Assembly (NCBI GenBank): GCA_038240875.1
Contig: JBBRGG010000229.1
Location: 1 to 5,268 of the forward strand
Origin: JBBRGG01 sp038240875
Lineage (GTDB): Bacteria > Planctomycetota > Phycisphaerae > Phycisphaerales > UBA1924
DNA length: 5,268 nucleotides
Direction of reading: 5' to 3'
Below are positions 1 through 5,268 of the stretch, one piece after another (position 1 is the first letter of the stretch; each line of letters begins with the position of its first letter). A model generated the notes under the pieces. That model ran no database searches. It was given only the letters and a program-made list of their open reading frames with translations, and was not told the origin of the DNA. The position numbers and the translations under genes are program-made.

Positions 1-71
1 CCCCCTCCAGCGTACAGAACAGCACCAGTGGCGCGCTGCGCAATTGGTCCAGATGGTTCAGAGCTAGGCAT
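1..71 (-). CDS. murG: MurG N-terminus (partial), UDP-GlcNAc:lipid I GlcNAc transferase
   Basis: This is the first 23 codons of a minus-strand gene cut by the window edge. The ATG is at 71-69. After about 16 polar residues the frame reads AVLYAGG and the next codon begins GG. This matches the start of MurG, where a short beta strand runs into the GGGTGGH loop that contacts the lipid I diphosphate. MurG transfers GlcNAc from UDP-GlcNAc to lipid I at the inner face of the cytoplasmic membrane, giving lipid II. The ATG lies 11 bases after the ftsW stop codon, with no clear Shine-Dalgarno sequence, so it is probably cotranscribed with ftsW. The ftsW-murG order is the usual one in dcw clusters and is the main support, because the catalytic regions lie outside the window. 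Another family with a glycine-rich N-terminal strand is possible but less likely here. Confidence 0.8.
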   Translation of the reverse strand, partial: MPSSEPSGPIAQRATGAVLYAGG

Positions 72-82
72 AAAGAGTGCTG

Positions 83-1699
83 TCATGCCGCTGCGGTACG
101 TGAGTCGTTGGTTGTGTCCGAATCAGCCCCAGCGTGCTCGCCAGTCACGTCTAGTTGAGCCGATTCCTGATGAACCACTTCGACAGCCACAGGCGCAGGC
201 TTCACGTCTACGCCCGCGCCGAACGTGTCGGGCTTGGATCGCTGGGCTGCTCTCTTTGGTTCGGCCTTTTCTGATGAGTCAGGTTCAGATGAATCGGTCA
301 AGCCTGCATTGTGGTGCGGGAGTGTTTCGCTGCCGTTGACCTCGACCAAAACCTCAGCGTGCTTGGCAACAAGCCTTGGCTTGCGCGAAGCGCGAGCCAG
401 CGCGAGCCCCGTGGCTAACTCGCCTTTGCCGCCGCTGCCTACCGGGCCAAATGCGTTATTGGCGGGCACGGGCCTTTCGCCACGCACGCGATCGGTTAAG
501 TCGGCGGGTGCTGTTTCAACATGCGTGCGGTCAATGGCGATCAATACGCCCAGCGAAACCGCTGTCAGGATCCAACCCGTACCACCCGACGACAACAAAG
601 GCAGCGCGATTCCCTTGGTCGGAGCCATTCCTGTAACGACCATCAAGTTGATGATCGCCTGAATGCCTACGGTCGCGACAACGCCTAGCGCCCAAAGCTT
701 CAAGAGTGGGTCGCGTTCGCGCCGTGCGATGCCAAGCCCGGTGAAGATCAAGATAATGAAGAGGCCGATCACCATCCCCGCCCCGGCGATGCCCAGTTCT
801 TCGCAGATGATGCTAAAGAGAAAGTCGGTTTCCTGCTCAGGCAGATAGCCGAATTTTTGCAGGCTGTTTCCCAGCCCACGGCCAAACCCGCCACCATTAG
901 CAATTGCCGTCAGCGATTGGATGATGTGGTAGCCGATGCCCTTTGGATCCTGATACGGATCAATGAAGGCGATGATTCGATTAATGCGGTAAGGGTTGGA
1001 AATGACCGCGCCCGCAACCGCGACCAGCCCAACAGGAACAAAGAGCAAAAAGTTCCAGAGCCTCGCGCCGCCTGCAAGTAGCATAAGGCTGGTAACCATC
1101 GCAATCAGCGCCGCAGTGCCAAGGTCTTCGATCACGAGAAACGCGCATAGCCCGGCGATACACACGAGCGCGGGGACGAGCCCACTAAAGAATCCGCGTA
1201 ATCGTGTGCCCATGTTCGCCGCGTACCACGCAATCAGCGGTATCACTGCCCATTTGGCAATCTCGCTGGGCTGCATCGAGAGTGCATCGCCAAGCCCAGG
1301 CACGGGAATCTCGATCCATCGATGGCTGCCATTGATGGGTCGTTCGATGGCTGGCACATACACCGTCGCGCACACCGCGACTAAAAGCAGCATGCCGATG
1401 AACAAGACGCCACGGCCTTCGCCAACGTCCTTGGGTGTGCCTAGCACGCCAAAGCCATTGGTTGCCCAGCGGCGAATAGGCAGCATCGCGCCAATGAGAA
1501 GCCCGACCAGCGCGAGCACCATGTATGCTGTGGACCGACTGAGAATGATCGACTCGGGCGTGACGCCCGCGCGGATGGGTTCGCCCGCGTTCACGAGCCC
1601 AACCCGCATCATCGCCGAATTGACCATCACCACACCTAGTGCAAGGAGTGCGATGGCACAAGCCGCGATAACGTGTCCGGGGCGCATAGAGACAACCAT
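83..1699 (-). CDS. ftsW: FtsW, SEDS-family septal peptidoglycan glycosyltransferase
   Basis: This 538-residue integral membrane protein polymerises lipid II into glycan strands at the division septum, normally with a class B PBP (FtsI). About ten hydrophobic segments can be picked out (roughly residues 9-29, 54-75, 97-117, 149-162, 171-190, 193-210, 214-233, 301-321, 335-357, 372-390). SEDS signatures are present: NGSHRWI (123-129) with QPSEIAKW (143-150), and YLPEQETDFLF (285-295), whose Asp292 matches the essential catalytic Asp of the family. TGMAPTKGIALPLLSSGG (356-373) is also present; its PTKG favours FtsW over RodA, which usually reads PVTG. The His or Gln commonly before TDF is Glu290 here. 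Residues 391-538 form a long, probably disordered tail, which is unusual because FtsW normally ends soon after the last membrane segment. The ATG at 1699 is the first in frame after a stop at 1715-1717. It has no obvious ribosome binding site, and ATG at 1687 is an alternative. murG follows after 11 bases. Confidence 0.93.
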   Translation of the reverse strand: MVVSMRPGHVIAACAIALLALGVVMVNSAMMRVGLVNAGEPIRAGVTPESIILSRSTAYMVLALVGLLIGAMLPIRRWATNGFGVLGTPKDVGEGRGVLFIGMLLLVAVCATVYVPAIERPINGSHRWIEIPVPGLGDALSMQPSEIAKWAVIPLIAWYAANMGTRLRGFFSGLVPALVCIAGLCAFLVIEDLGTAALIAMVTSLMLLAGGARLWNFLLFVPVGLVAVAGAVISNPYRINRIIAFIDPYQDPKGIGYHIIQSLTAIANGGGFGRGLGNSLQKFGYLPEQETDFLFSIICEELGIAGAGMVIGLFIILIFTGLGIARRERDPLLKLWALGVVATVGIQAIINLMVVTGMAPTKGIALPLLSSGGTGWILTAVSLGVLIAIDRTHVETAPADLTDRVRGERPVPANNAFGPVGSGGKGELATGLALARASRKPRLVAKHAEVLVEVNGSETLPHHNAGLTDSSEPDSSEKAEPKRAAQRSKPDTFGAGVDVKPAPVAVEVVHQESAQLDVTGEHAGADSDTTNDSRTAAA

Positions 1700-1878
1700 A
1701 TCGGCCGTTTGGGCTTAAGTGCTGGAACCTGTCGAGGCAGTCTTTCAAGTTGCGTGGTCAAAATGTGCGGTACTTGAGAAAGCATTCGCCGATTCATAAA
1801 GAAGCCGCGAATTTCACCCGCAACGTCCGCATCCACGGCAAGAACCGCACACTTCGCCCAATTTGACCAGAGAATCAC
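1636..1878 (-). CDS. Possible small ORF ahead of and overlapping ftsW
   Basis: This is an 80-codon open frame starting at GTG (1878-1876), with a weak AGGG upstream. It overlaps the ftsW start by 64 bases in another frame. The part outside ftsW reads as plausible protein: a hydrophobic and acidic start with VLAVDADVAGEIRGFF at about residues 12-27, then a basic stretch ending PALKPKRPIW. I do not recognise it. It could be a translated leader or small protein coupled to ftsW, or the 5' end of a longer ftsW if there were a -1 frameshift or sequencing error near 1700. It could also be a chance frame over the ftsW promoter and leader. The large overlap argues against a normal gene. Confidence 0.22.
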   Translation of the reverse strand: MILWSNWAKCAVLAVDADVAGEIRGFFMNRRMLSQVPHILTTQLERLPRQVPALKPKRPIWLSLCAPDTLSRLVPSHSLH

Positions 1879-1894
1879 GATAAAACCCTATTTT
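1863..1894 (+). promoter_or_regulatory. Weak candidate promoter for the 321-residue gene
   Basis: TTGACC at 1863-1868 is a good -35 match. The nearest acceptable -10 is TATTTT at 1889-1894, giving a 20-base spacer, which is longer than sigma-70 promoters favour. Transcription would begin just before the GGAG and the ATG at 1911. This is suggested by sequence only. Confidence 0.2.
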
Positions 1895-1899
1895 GTTGC

Positions 1900-1903
1900 G
1901 GAG
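1900..1903 (+). promoter_or_regulatory. Ribosome binding site deciding the start at 1911
   Basis: GGAG lies seven bases before the ATG at 1911. The other in-frame starts (TTG 1893, ATG 1932, 1944 and 2043) have no comparable site, so 1911 was chosen. Confidence 0.5.
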
Positions 1904-1910
1904 TTTCGCC

Positions 1911-2876
1911 ATGATATTGGTACAATCAACCATGCAGCATCACATGCAGCTAGGCGGAACCTCTCTGATTCCCTCACACACCAATGTGACTTCGCCATAC
2001 ACCCAGCCATTGAGCACTTCGAGCGGCAACTCAACACACGCCATGTCCCAAAACGCGAAATCACAACAGCAACCCAAAGCACACTGCGTCGTCTGGGCCG
2101 CGCCAGGCAAGGCGCCCGCCGCCGACTTGATGCAAGCCTTGGCTCGCCGAAGCGAGATTGAAATCGAGCAGTACGATTCGGGCTTTGAGGCGTTTGCGGC
2201 GTTGTGCGTTCGCGTTCGTGACGCAAAGGCTGCGGCATTAACTACTGGGAATCAAGCGCTTACGGGTTTGAGTTCACCAACCAGTTCAAGTTCGGGTGGC
2301 CACGCGGTGTTGCTTTTGGTCGAGCCAGTAGAGTTGCCGATGGTGCAGTGCTTTATGCATGCGGCATCGATCTTTGCAAATGGTTCTAGCACATGGTCTT
2401 ATGATTCAACTAGGCAAAATCGCCTTTGCGTCGTCAGTCTTGCAGACAAGGCCGAGATTGCATCACTAGGTTCGTCGGCGCGCGTTTCACAAGGGAAATT
2501 GCTTTCTAAAAGCGCGCACACAGAGCCAAAGCTGATCGCCGCGGCGGCTACTGTGGTGCAAAAGAACGTCCCTAGCATCCATGTAAATCCTGCTGCACGA
2601 ATGGTTTCGGATAGCTCATTGCCAGCAGCAGCCAACGGCGTGAGCGAGTCATTAACTCGCGGCGCGCGTGCCACAAGCCGCCAAGCTCTTGTGCAGCCAA
2701 CACTTCGGTTGACTCCGGGGCATGAAGGCGTGCAAGAAGCCTCATTGGACCCGATGTTGAGCACGTTGCCACCAGGGCCGGACTCGCCTCATAACCCCAG
2801 TAGCCCACACCTTTTAACTGATGAAGAACTGGCAATGCTTCTCTCAACCGATGATGATATGCACATCGAACGGTAA
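1911..2876 (+). CDS. Hypothetical protein with a possible receiver-like alpha/beta domain
   Basis: This 321-residue protein is not recognised as any named family. No signal peptide or membrane segment is obvious, so it is probably cytoplasmic. Residues 1-55 are Ser/Thr/Asn/Gln-rich. A possible alpha/beta domain spans about 58-183: strand HCVVWAAP (58-65), helix AADLMQALARR (70-80), a second strand and helix (82-98), a Ser/Gly insert (121-130), strand HAVLLLVEP (131-139), and strand RLCVVSL (171-177). This resembles a response-regulator fold but has no acidic pocket and no Asp at the end of the third strand. From about 185 the chain is low complexity. It ends in a conserved-looking acidic helix, HLLTDEELAMLLSTDDD (300-316), which may be a protein-contact peptide. 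The start at 1911 is supported by GGAG at 1900-1903; ATG 2043 would remove the low-complexity head. It is divergent from ftsW and lies upstream of the GGDEF gene on the same strand, with a 277-base gap. Its function is unknown. Confidence 0.75.
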   Translation: MILVQSTMQHHMQLGGTSLIPSHTNVTSPYTQPLSTSSGNSTHAMSQNAKSQQQPKAHCVVWAAPGKAPAADLMQALARRSEIEIEQYDSGFEAFAALCVRVRDAKAAALTTGNQALTGLSSPTSSSSGGHAVLLLVEPVELPMVQCFMHAASIFANGSSTWSYDSTRQNRLCVVSLADKAEIASLGSSARVSQGKLLSKSAHTEPKLIAAAATVVQKNVPSIHVNPAARMVSDSSLPAAANGVSESLTRGARATSRQALVQPTLRLTPGHEGVQEASLDPMLSTLPPGPDSPHNPSSPHLLTDEELAMLLSTDDDMHIER

Positions 2877-2887
2877 TGCCCTATTTG

Positions 2888-2915
2888 AGTAAATTACAGA
2901 TTGTCGTGATTTACT
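2888..2915. repeat. AT-rich inverted repeat downstream of the 321-residue gene
   Basis: AGTAAAT (2888-2894) and ATTTACT (2909-2915) are perfect reverse complements separated by 14 bases. The left arm continues as the small palindrome GTAAATTAC (2889-2897). There is no GC-rich stem and no T run after it, so it is a poor terminator. An operator for the downstream transcript is possible. It may also be chance in AT-rich DNA. Confidence 0.3.
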
Positions 2916-3026
2916 TTACACAAGGTAGGCAATTAAAGAATTGAACTATTCGGGCGAAGATAGCGTACAAAGATCGGAAAAGTTGAGTTGCGCGGGCCAG
3001 TGCCAGGTATTGGTTCAGAGCAGTTT

Positions 3027-3119
3027 ATGCGAGGTCTTCTGGAATATGAGCTACGCCCTTATGATGGTGGGTTGAGTTACCGATATAAAGAGACCGCCAC
3101 TTTGTTTAAGGGGGAGTGA
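3027..3119 (+). CDS. Possible small ORF or gene remnant before the GGDEF gene
   Basis: From ATG 3027 this frame encodes 30 residues (MRGLLEYELR... ending LFKGE). The same frame is open back to a TAG at 2961-2963, giving 51 sense codons. The composition is protein-like: the upstream part reads KIGKVELRGPVPGIGSEQF and the later part YELRPYDGGLSYRYK, with balanced charged and aromatic residues. Starts at TTG 2988 (preceded by GGAAAA) or GTG 3000 are alternatives, and none has a strong ribosome binding site. I do not recognise the product. It could be a real small protein, a fragment of a decayed gene, or chance. Its stop at 3117-3119 lies 5 bases before the ATG of the next tiny ORF, and its last codons contain that ORF's ribosome binding site. 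Confidence 0.28.
   Translation: MRGLLEYELRPYDGGLSYRYKETATLFKGE
3108..3116 (+). promoter_or_regulatory. Strong Shine-Dalgarno of a 10-codon upstream ORF
   Basis: AAGGGGGAG at 3108-3116 is the strongest Shine-Dalgarno-like stretch in the window. It sits eight bases before ATG 3125, not before the GGDEF start at 3154. Confidence 0.45.
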
Positions 3120-3124
3120 CTTTG

Positions 3125-3157
3125 ATGGTGTGTGCTACTGAAGGATTGAAGCCATGA
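3125..3157 (+). CDS. Possible 10-residue leader ORF overlapping the GGDEF start
   Basis: ATG 3125 begins a ten-codon frame, MVCATEGLKP, whose TGA (3155-3157) overlaps the GGDEF start codon as ATGA. It is preceded by a strong AAGGGGGAG at ideal spacing, and its codons six and seven (GAA GGA) form the ribosome binding site of the downstream gene. This layout is typical of translational coupling, where ribosomes ending on a leader restart on the main gene. The peptide is not recognised and may have no function of its own. A chance arrangement is possible. Confidence 0.35.
   Translation: MVCATEGLKP
3140..3145 (+). promoter_or_regulatory. Ribosome binding site of the GGDEF gene
   Basis: GAAGGA lies eight bases before ATG 3154. 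An in-frame TGA at 3139-3141 rules out any earlier start, so 3154 is the longest possible and the likely start. Confidence 0.65.
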
Positions 3158-5166
3158 CGATTCGTCGTGCGGAGCACGGCCAACAACCTCGGCATAGTCC
3201 GGCTTCTGGTCCGGCTTCTGGTCCGGCTTCTGGTCCGGCTTCTCTGCATTCCTTCGGGAAGAAACTCGCCGAGGCAGGCAGTTTGCAAAGTGGTGAGGCA
3301 GCGAGCGACAGCGAAGCGGCACACCTGGCGAACAGTTCGGTTGTTGGTCGAGTTGGTCTGGTTCGTTCCGATTCAGCGGTTGGCTCGGGCAAACGCGGCG
3401 AGGATGCGTATGAAGAGGCACTTGGTGACACGCAGGTTCGTGTGATCTTGGTTGGCAGAACCGGGCTGGACGCCGCTTTGCGTTTGGATGCGGACCTTGA
3501 GTTGATTCGCGTGGGAACGTTGCTGGACGCCATCGGCGAGTTGGCAAATCCGATTGATGCGAAGACGCCTGCGCGTGCTGTGGTGGTGTTGTCGGCGGAA
3601 GCGCACGATGAATTGTTCGCCTACGCGAAGACGCGGGAAGTAACTAAGAGTATTGGTGCGATTGCGATGGGCATGGGTGGCCACTCTGAGTTGTTGCGTG
3701 CGCTTCGGCGTGTGGACCCCATGGTGCGGGTGGTGCTTGCGTACCGCGATGGCGATTCCCGGGCGGAAGAAGCAAAGAACAGCCTACTTGATGTGCCTGG
3801 CCAGATGCGTGGCGGATACGACGGCGTCGTTCGCGCGGATGATTCAGCGCCACGAGTTCGAGCGACGATTCGTGCGGTTGCGTTTGGGTCGGCATCGAGT
3901 GCCATGCAGGAAGGCGTGCCTGCAACGCTTGATGTGCCTGTGGTAGCCGCATCGTTGACGGTGCCAAGTTTGCCTGATGTGGTGCGCTTGCCTGTGGCGT
4001 CCAGCATGCCTGTGGTTGAGAAAGTGGTTTCCAACGAGGATGTTAAGCCTGCACCTGCGAGCGAAAATTTAGTGCATGCCGACGTGTCGCGTGAAGAAGT
4101 TGGAACTAGTAGGATGGGCAGTAGCGAGATGGCAAGCGCGCATTTTGCACCAACTGGATTGAGTGCATCGGCAGGACTAAGTGCCTCGGCTGGACTAAGC
4201 GCATCAGCTACGCCGCATTCAACAAGTGGAATGTATGGGCTTGAGGCTGTGCCACTGCCTGATCCGCCGGATGCGGCGTTGCCGCCTTTGGTGGTGCGAG
4301 ATGGGTTTGCGCCGGTGGGTGATGCGGTGCTTGCGGACTTGATTGTTCGCGGTCGTGATCCAATTCCTGCTGCGTTGGCATTGATTCGTGAGCGTGCCGG
4401 GGACATGAGCGTTGAGCTGGTCGCGGTGCCAGTCGATGGCGTGCTTGCGAGCGAAACGGGTTCTGGTTTGGGTTCTGGGTTGGGTGGCGTTGTGCGCGTG
4501 GTGGTGGATGCGGAGCACGCGTTGGTCGCGCGTTCGACGAGCGATGCGGCATTGCAGGCGCATGCTCGGTGGCTGGCGACGTGGCTCGCGCTACGTGGGC
4601 AGCACGCGACGCTGCGGAACGCCGCATATACCGATGCTTTGACGGGTGCGTGGAATCGGCGGTATTGCGATCGGTTTTTAGCGAGAGTGCTTGAAGAGGC
4701 GCGCAAGGCACGCAGGCATGTGTCGGTGATGGTCTTTGATATAGACAACTTCAAGATGTACAACGATCGCTTTGGGCATGATGCTGGTGATGAGATTTTG
4801 CGCGAGACAGTTCGGCTGCTACGAAGCATGATCCGGCCTTCGGATCGCGTGTGCCGGGTTGGTGGCGATGAGTTCGCGGTGATTTTTTATGAGCCCAATG
4901 GCCCGCGCCAGGAAGGTTCGCGACATCCGGATTCGGTCTTTGCCATCGCGAGGCGCTTTCAGCAGCAGGTGATGCAGCACCGCTTTCCAAAGCTTGGTGC
5001 GCAGGCTCGTGGCTCGCTCACGATCTCGGGCGGGCTCGCGACGTACCCGTGGGATGGCGGCACGGCGGAAGAGCTGTTAAAGCGTGCCGACACTCTGGCA
5101 ATTGAAAGTAAGCGGCAGGGCAAAGGCGCATTGACGTTCGGGCCGAGTGGGTTTGTGTCGAGGTGA
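3154..5166 (+). CDS. GGDEF-domain diguanylate cyclase with degenerate receiver-like N-terminus
   Basis: This 670-residue protein is predicted to join two GTP molecules into c-di-GMP. Residues 1-90 are low complexity, with an SGPA repeat at 18-29. Residues 95-240 look like a receiver fold (VRVILVG 95-101, ARAVVVLSA 140-148, VRVVLAY 191-197), but the acidic pocket and phospho-acceptor Asp are missing. A Pro/Ser/Val linker with GLSASA repeats covers 245-380. About 385-485 may be a degenerate GAF-like domain, with low certainty. The GGDEF domain starts near DALTGAWNRR (494-503). DIDNFKMYND (529-538) and GHDAGD (541-546) supply metal-binding Asp529 and guanine contacts Asn537 and Asp546, at PleD spacing. 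GGDEF is intact at 570-574, and RPSD (561-564), five residues earlier, is an intact I-site for product inhibition. No membrane segment or signal peptide is seen, so it is cytosolic. ATG 3154 has GAAGGA at 3140-3145. The gene is followed by a terminator. Confidence 0.93.
   Translation: MTIRRAEHGQQPRHSPASGPASGPASGPASLHSFGKKLAEAGSLQSGEAASDSEAAHLANSSVVGRVGLVRSDSAVGSGKRGEDAYEEALGDTQVRVILVGRTGLDAALRLDADLELIRVGTLLDAIGELANPIDAKTPARAVVVLSAEAHDELFAYAKTREVTKSIGAIAMGMGGHSELLRALRRVDPMVRVVLAYRDGDSRAEEAKNSLLDVPGQMRGGYDGVVRADDSAPRVRATIRAVAFGSASSAMQEGVPATLDVPVVAASLTVPSLPDVVRLPVASSMPVVEKVVSNEDVKPAPASENLVHADVSREEVGTSRMGSSEMASAHFAPTGLSASAGLSASAGLSASATPHSTSGMYGLEAVPLPDPPDAALPPLVVRDGFAPVGDAVLADLIVRGRDPIPAALALIRERAGDMSVELVAVPVDGVLASETGSGLGSGLGGVVRVVVDAEHALVARSTSDAALQAHARWLATWLALRGQHATLRNAAYTDALTGAWNRRYCDRFLARVLEEARKARRHVSVMVFDIDNFKMYNDRFGHDAGDEILRETVRLLRSMIRPSDRVCRVGGDEFAVIFYEPNGPRQEGSRHPDSVFAIARRFQQQVMQHRFPKLGAQARGSLTISGGLATYPWDGGTAEELLKRADTLAIESKRQGKGALTFGPSGFVSR
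3197..3243 (+). repeat. 12-bp tandem repeat encoding Ser-Gly-Pro-Ala
   Basis: The unit GTCCGGCTTCTG is repeated exactly three times, followed by 11 bases of a fourth copy, within the GGDEF gene (protein residues about 15-30). The copies are identical at DNA level, implying recent expansion or homogenisation. The unit is a multiple of three, so copy changes would lengthen the linker without breaking the frame. Confidence 0.9.
4156..4209 (+). repeat. 18-bp tandem repeat encoding Gly-Leu-Ser-Ala-Ser-Ala
   Basis: Three adjacent units (4156-4173, 4174-4191, 4192-4209) encode GLSASA three times in the linker of the GGDEF protein (residues 335-352). The copies differ mostly at third codon positions, so they are older than the 12-bp array and the peptide appears maintained. 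Confidence 0.85.
4459..4482 (+). repeat. 12-bp direct repeat encoding Gly-Ser-Gly-Leu
   Basis: GGTTCTGGTTTG (4459-4470) is followed by GGTTCTGGGTTG (4471-4482), a near-identical pair encoding GSGLGSGL (residues 436-443). It forms a flexible insert inside the possible GAF-like domain of the GGDEF protein. Confidence 0.7.
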
Positions 5167-5174
5167 GTGGGAAG

Positions 5175-5195
5175 AAGTGGCAAAGTGGCAAAGTG
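5175..5195 (+). repeat. Short 8-bp tandem repeat after the GGDEF stop
   Basis: AAGTGGCA occurs twice (5175-5182, 5183-5190), followed by AAGTG (5191-5195), between the stop codon and the terminator. It is non-coding and no function is apparent. Confidence 0.7.
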
Positions 5196-5228
5196 ATTGA
5201 GTTAGGGAAGTAAATTTGAGTCGTACCG

Positions 5229-5261
5229 CGAGCCCTTTTGAAAGGGCTTGTTTCTTTTTTG
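5229..5261 (+). terminator. Rho-independent terminator of the GGDEF transcript
   Basis: AGCCCTT (5231-5237) pairs with AAGGGCT (5242-5248) around a TTGA loop. The stem is extended outwards by a G-T wobble and a C-G pair (5229-5230 with 5249-5250). The T-rich tract TTTCTTTTTTG follows at 5251-5261. It lies 62 bases after the GGDEF stop. The T tract occurs only on the plus strand, so termination is directional. Confidence 0.88.
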
Positions 5262-5268
5262 TGAAGTG

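Noticed and set aside
1707..1713. CCCAAAC on the minus strand just before ftsW, resembling a -1 slippery heptamer that could join the upstream small ORF to ftsW.
   Set aside because: The small ORF reads CCC AAA CGG, which is the wrong phase for a X XXY YYZ slip. No downstream stimulatory structure was identified.
996..1718. A 240-codon plus-strand open frame opposite ftsW.
   Set aside because: It is antisense to well-supported SEDS motifs, and its Ser/Pro/Thr-rich product has no recognisable domain.
1921..1926. TACAAT as a -10 element for the 321-residue gene.
   Set aside because: It lies downstream of the ATG at 1911 that has the GGAG site, and the nearest -35 (TTGCGG 1896-1901) gives a 19-base spacer.
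2888..2915. The inverted repeat as a terminator for the 321-residue gene.
   Set aside because: The stem is AT-rich with a 14-base loop and has no following T tract.
3027..3097. A sigma-28-like promoter with ACCGATAT around 3079-3086 before the cyclase.
   Set aside because: The matching TAAA element at the required spacing is absent (TATG instead), and it falls inside the possible small ORF.
3621..4829. A 402-codon minus-strand open frame opposite the GGDEF gene.
   Set aside because: Its product is a Ser/Thr/Ala/Arg-rich low-complexity shadow of the GC-biased plus-strand gene, which has clear domain motifs.

Overview
The window carries two divergent gene blocks from a bacterium of moderate GC content (about 55-60% by eye). 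On the minus strand, reading leftwards, is a cell-wall/division pair. It consists of a complete ftsW-type gene (83-1699), the lipid II glycosyltransferase of the division septum, and 11 bases later the first 23 codons of murG (1-71), which runs off the window edge exactly at its glycine-rich loop. MurG makes lipid II and FtsW polymerises it, so the two are consecutive steps of one pathway in the usual dcw-cluster order.

On the plus strand, starting about 210 bases upstream of ftsW, is an unrecognised 321-residue protein (1911-2876). A 277-base spacer follows, then a 670-residue GGDEF diguanylate cyclase (3154-5166) with an intact active site, an intact RxxD inhibitory site and a receiver-like N-terminal domain that lacks its phospho-acceptor. 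A clear rho-independent terminator (5229-5261) closes this block. Both plus-strand proteins appear to contain a similar alpha/beta domain followed by a long low-complexity linker, so they may belong to one c-di-GMP or sensory module. That link is inference.

The organism is probably a planctomycete, perhaps of the Phycisphaerae. This rests on the general style of the GGDEF protein (its C-terminal half resembles, from memory, GGDEF proteins of that group), the long low-complexity linkers and the weak or absent Shine-Dalgarno sequences in front of ftsW and murG. No marker gene confirms it.

The least explained part is the spacer before the cyclase. It holds an AT-rich dyad, a 51-codon open frame with protein-like composition ending at 3119, and a 10-codon upstream ORF with a very strong ribosome binding site whose stop overlaps the cyclase start (ATGA). 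A further possible small ORF lies just ahead of ftsW and overlaps its start. No RNA genes, mobile elements or CRISPR arrays were seen. A previously undescribed system is not evident; the best candidates for novelty are the small ORFs before the cyclase and the paired receiver-like proteins.
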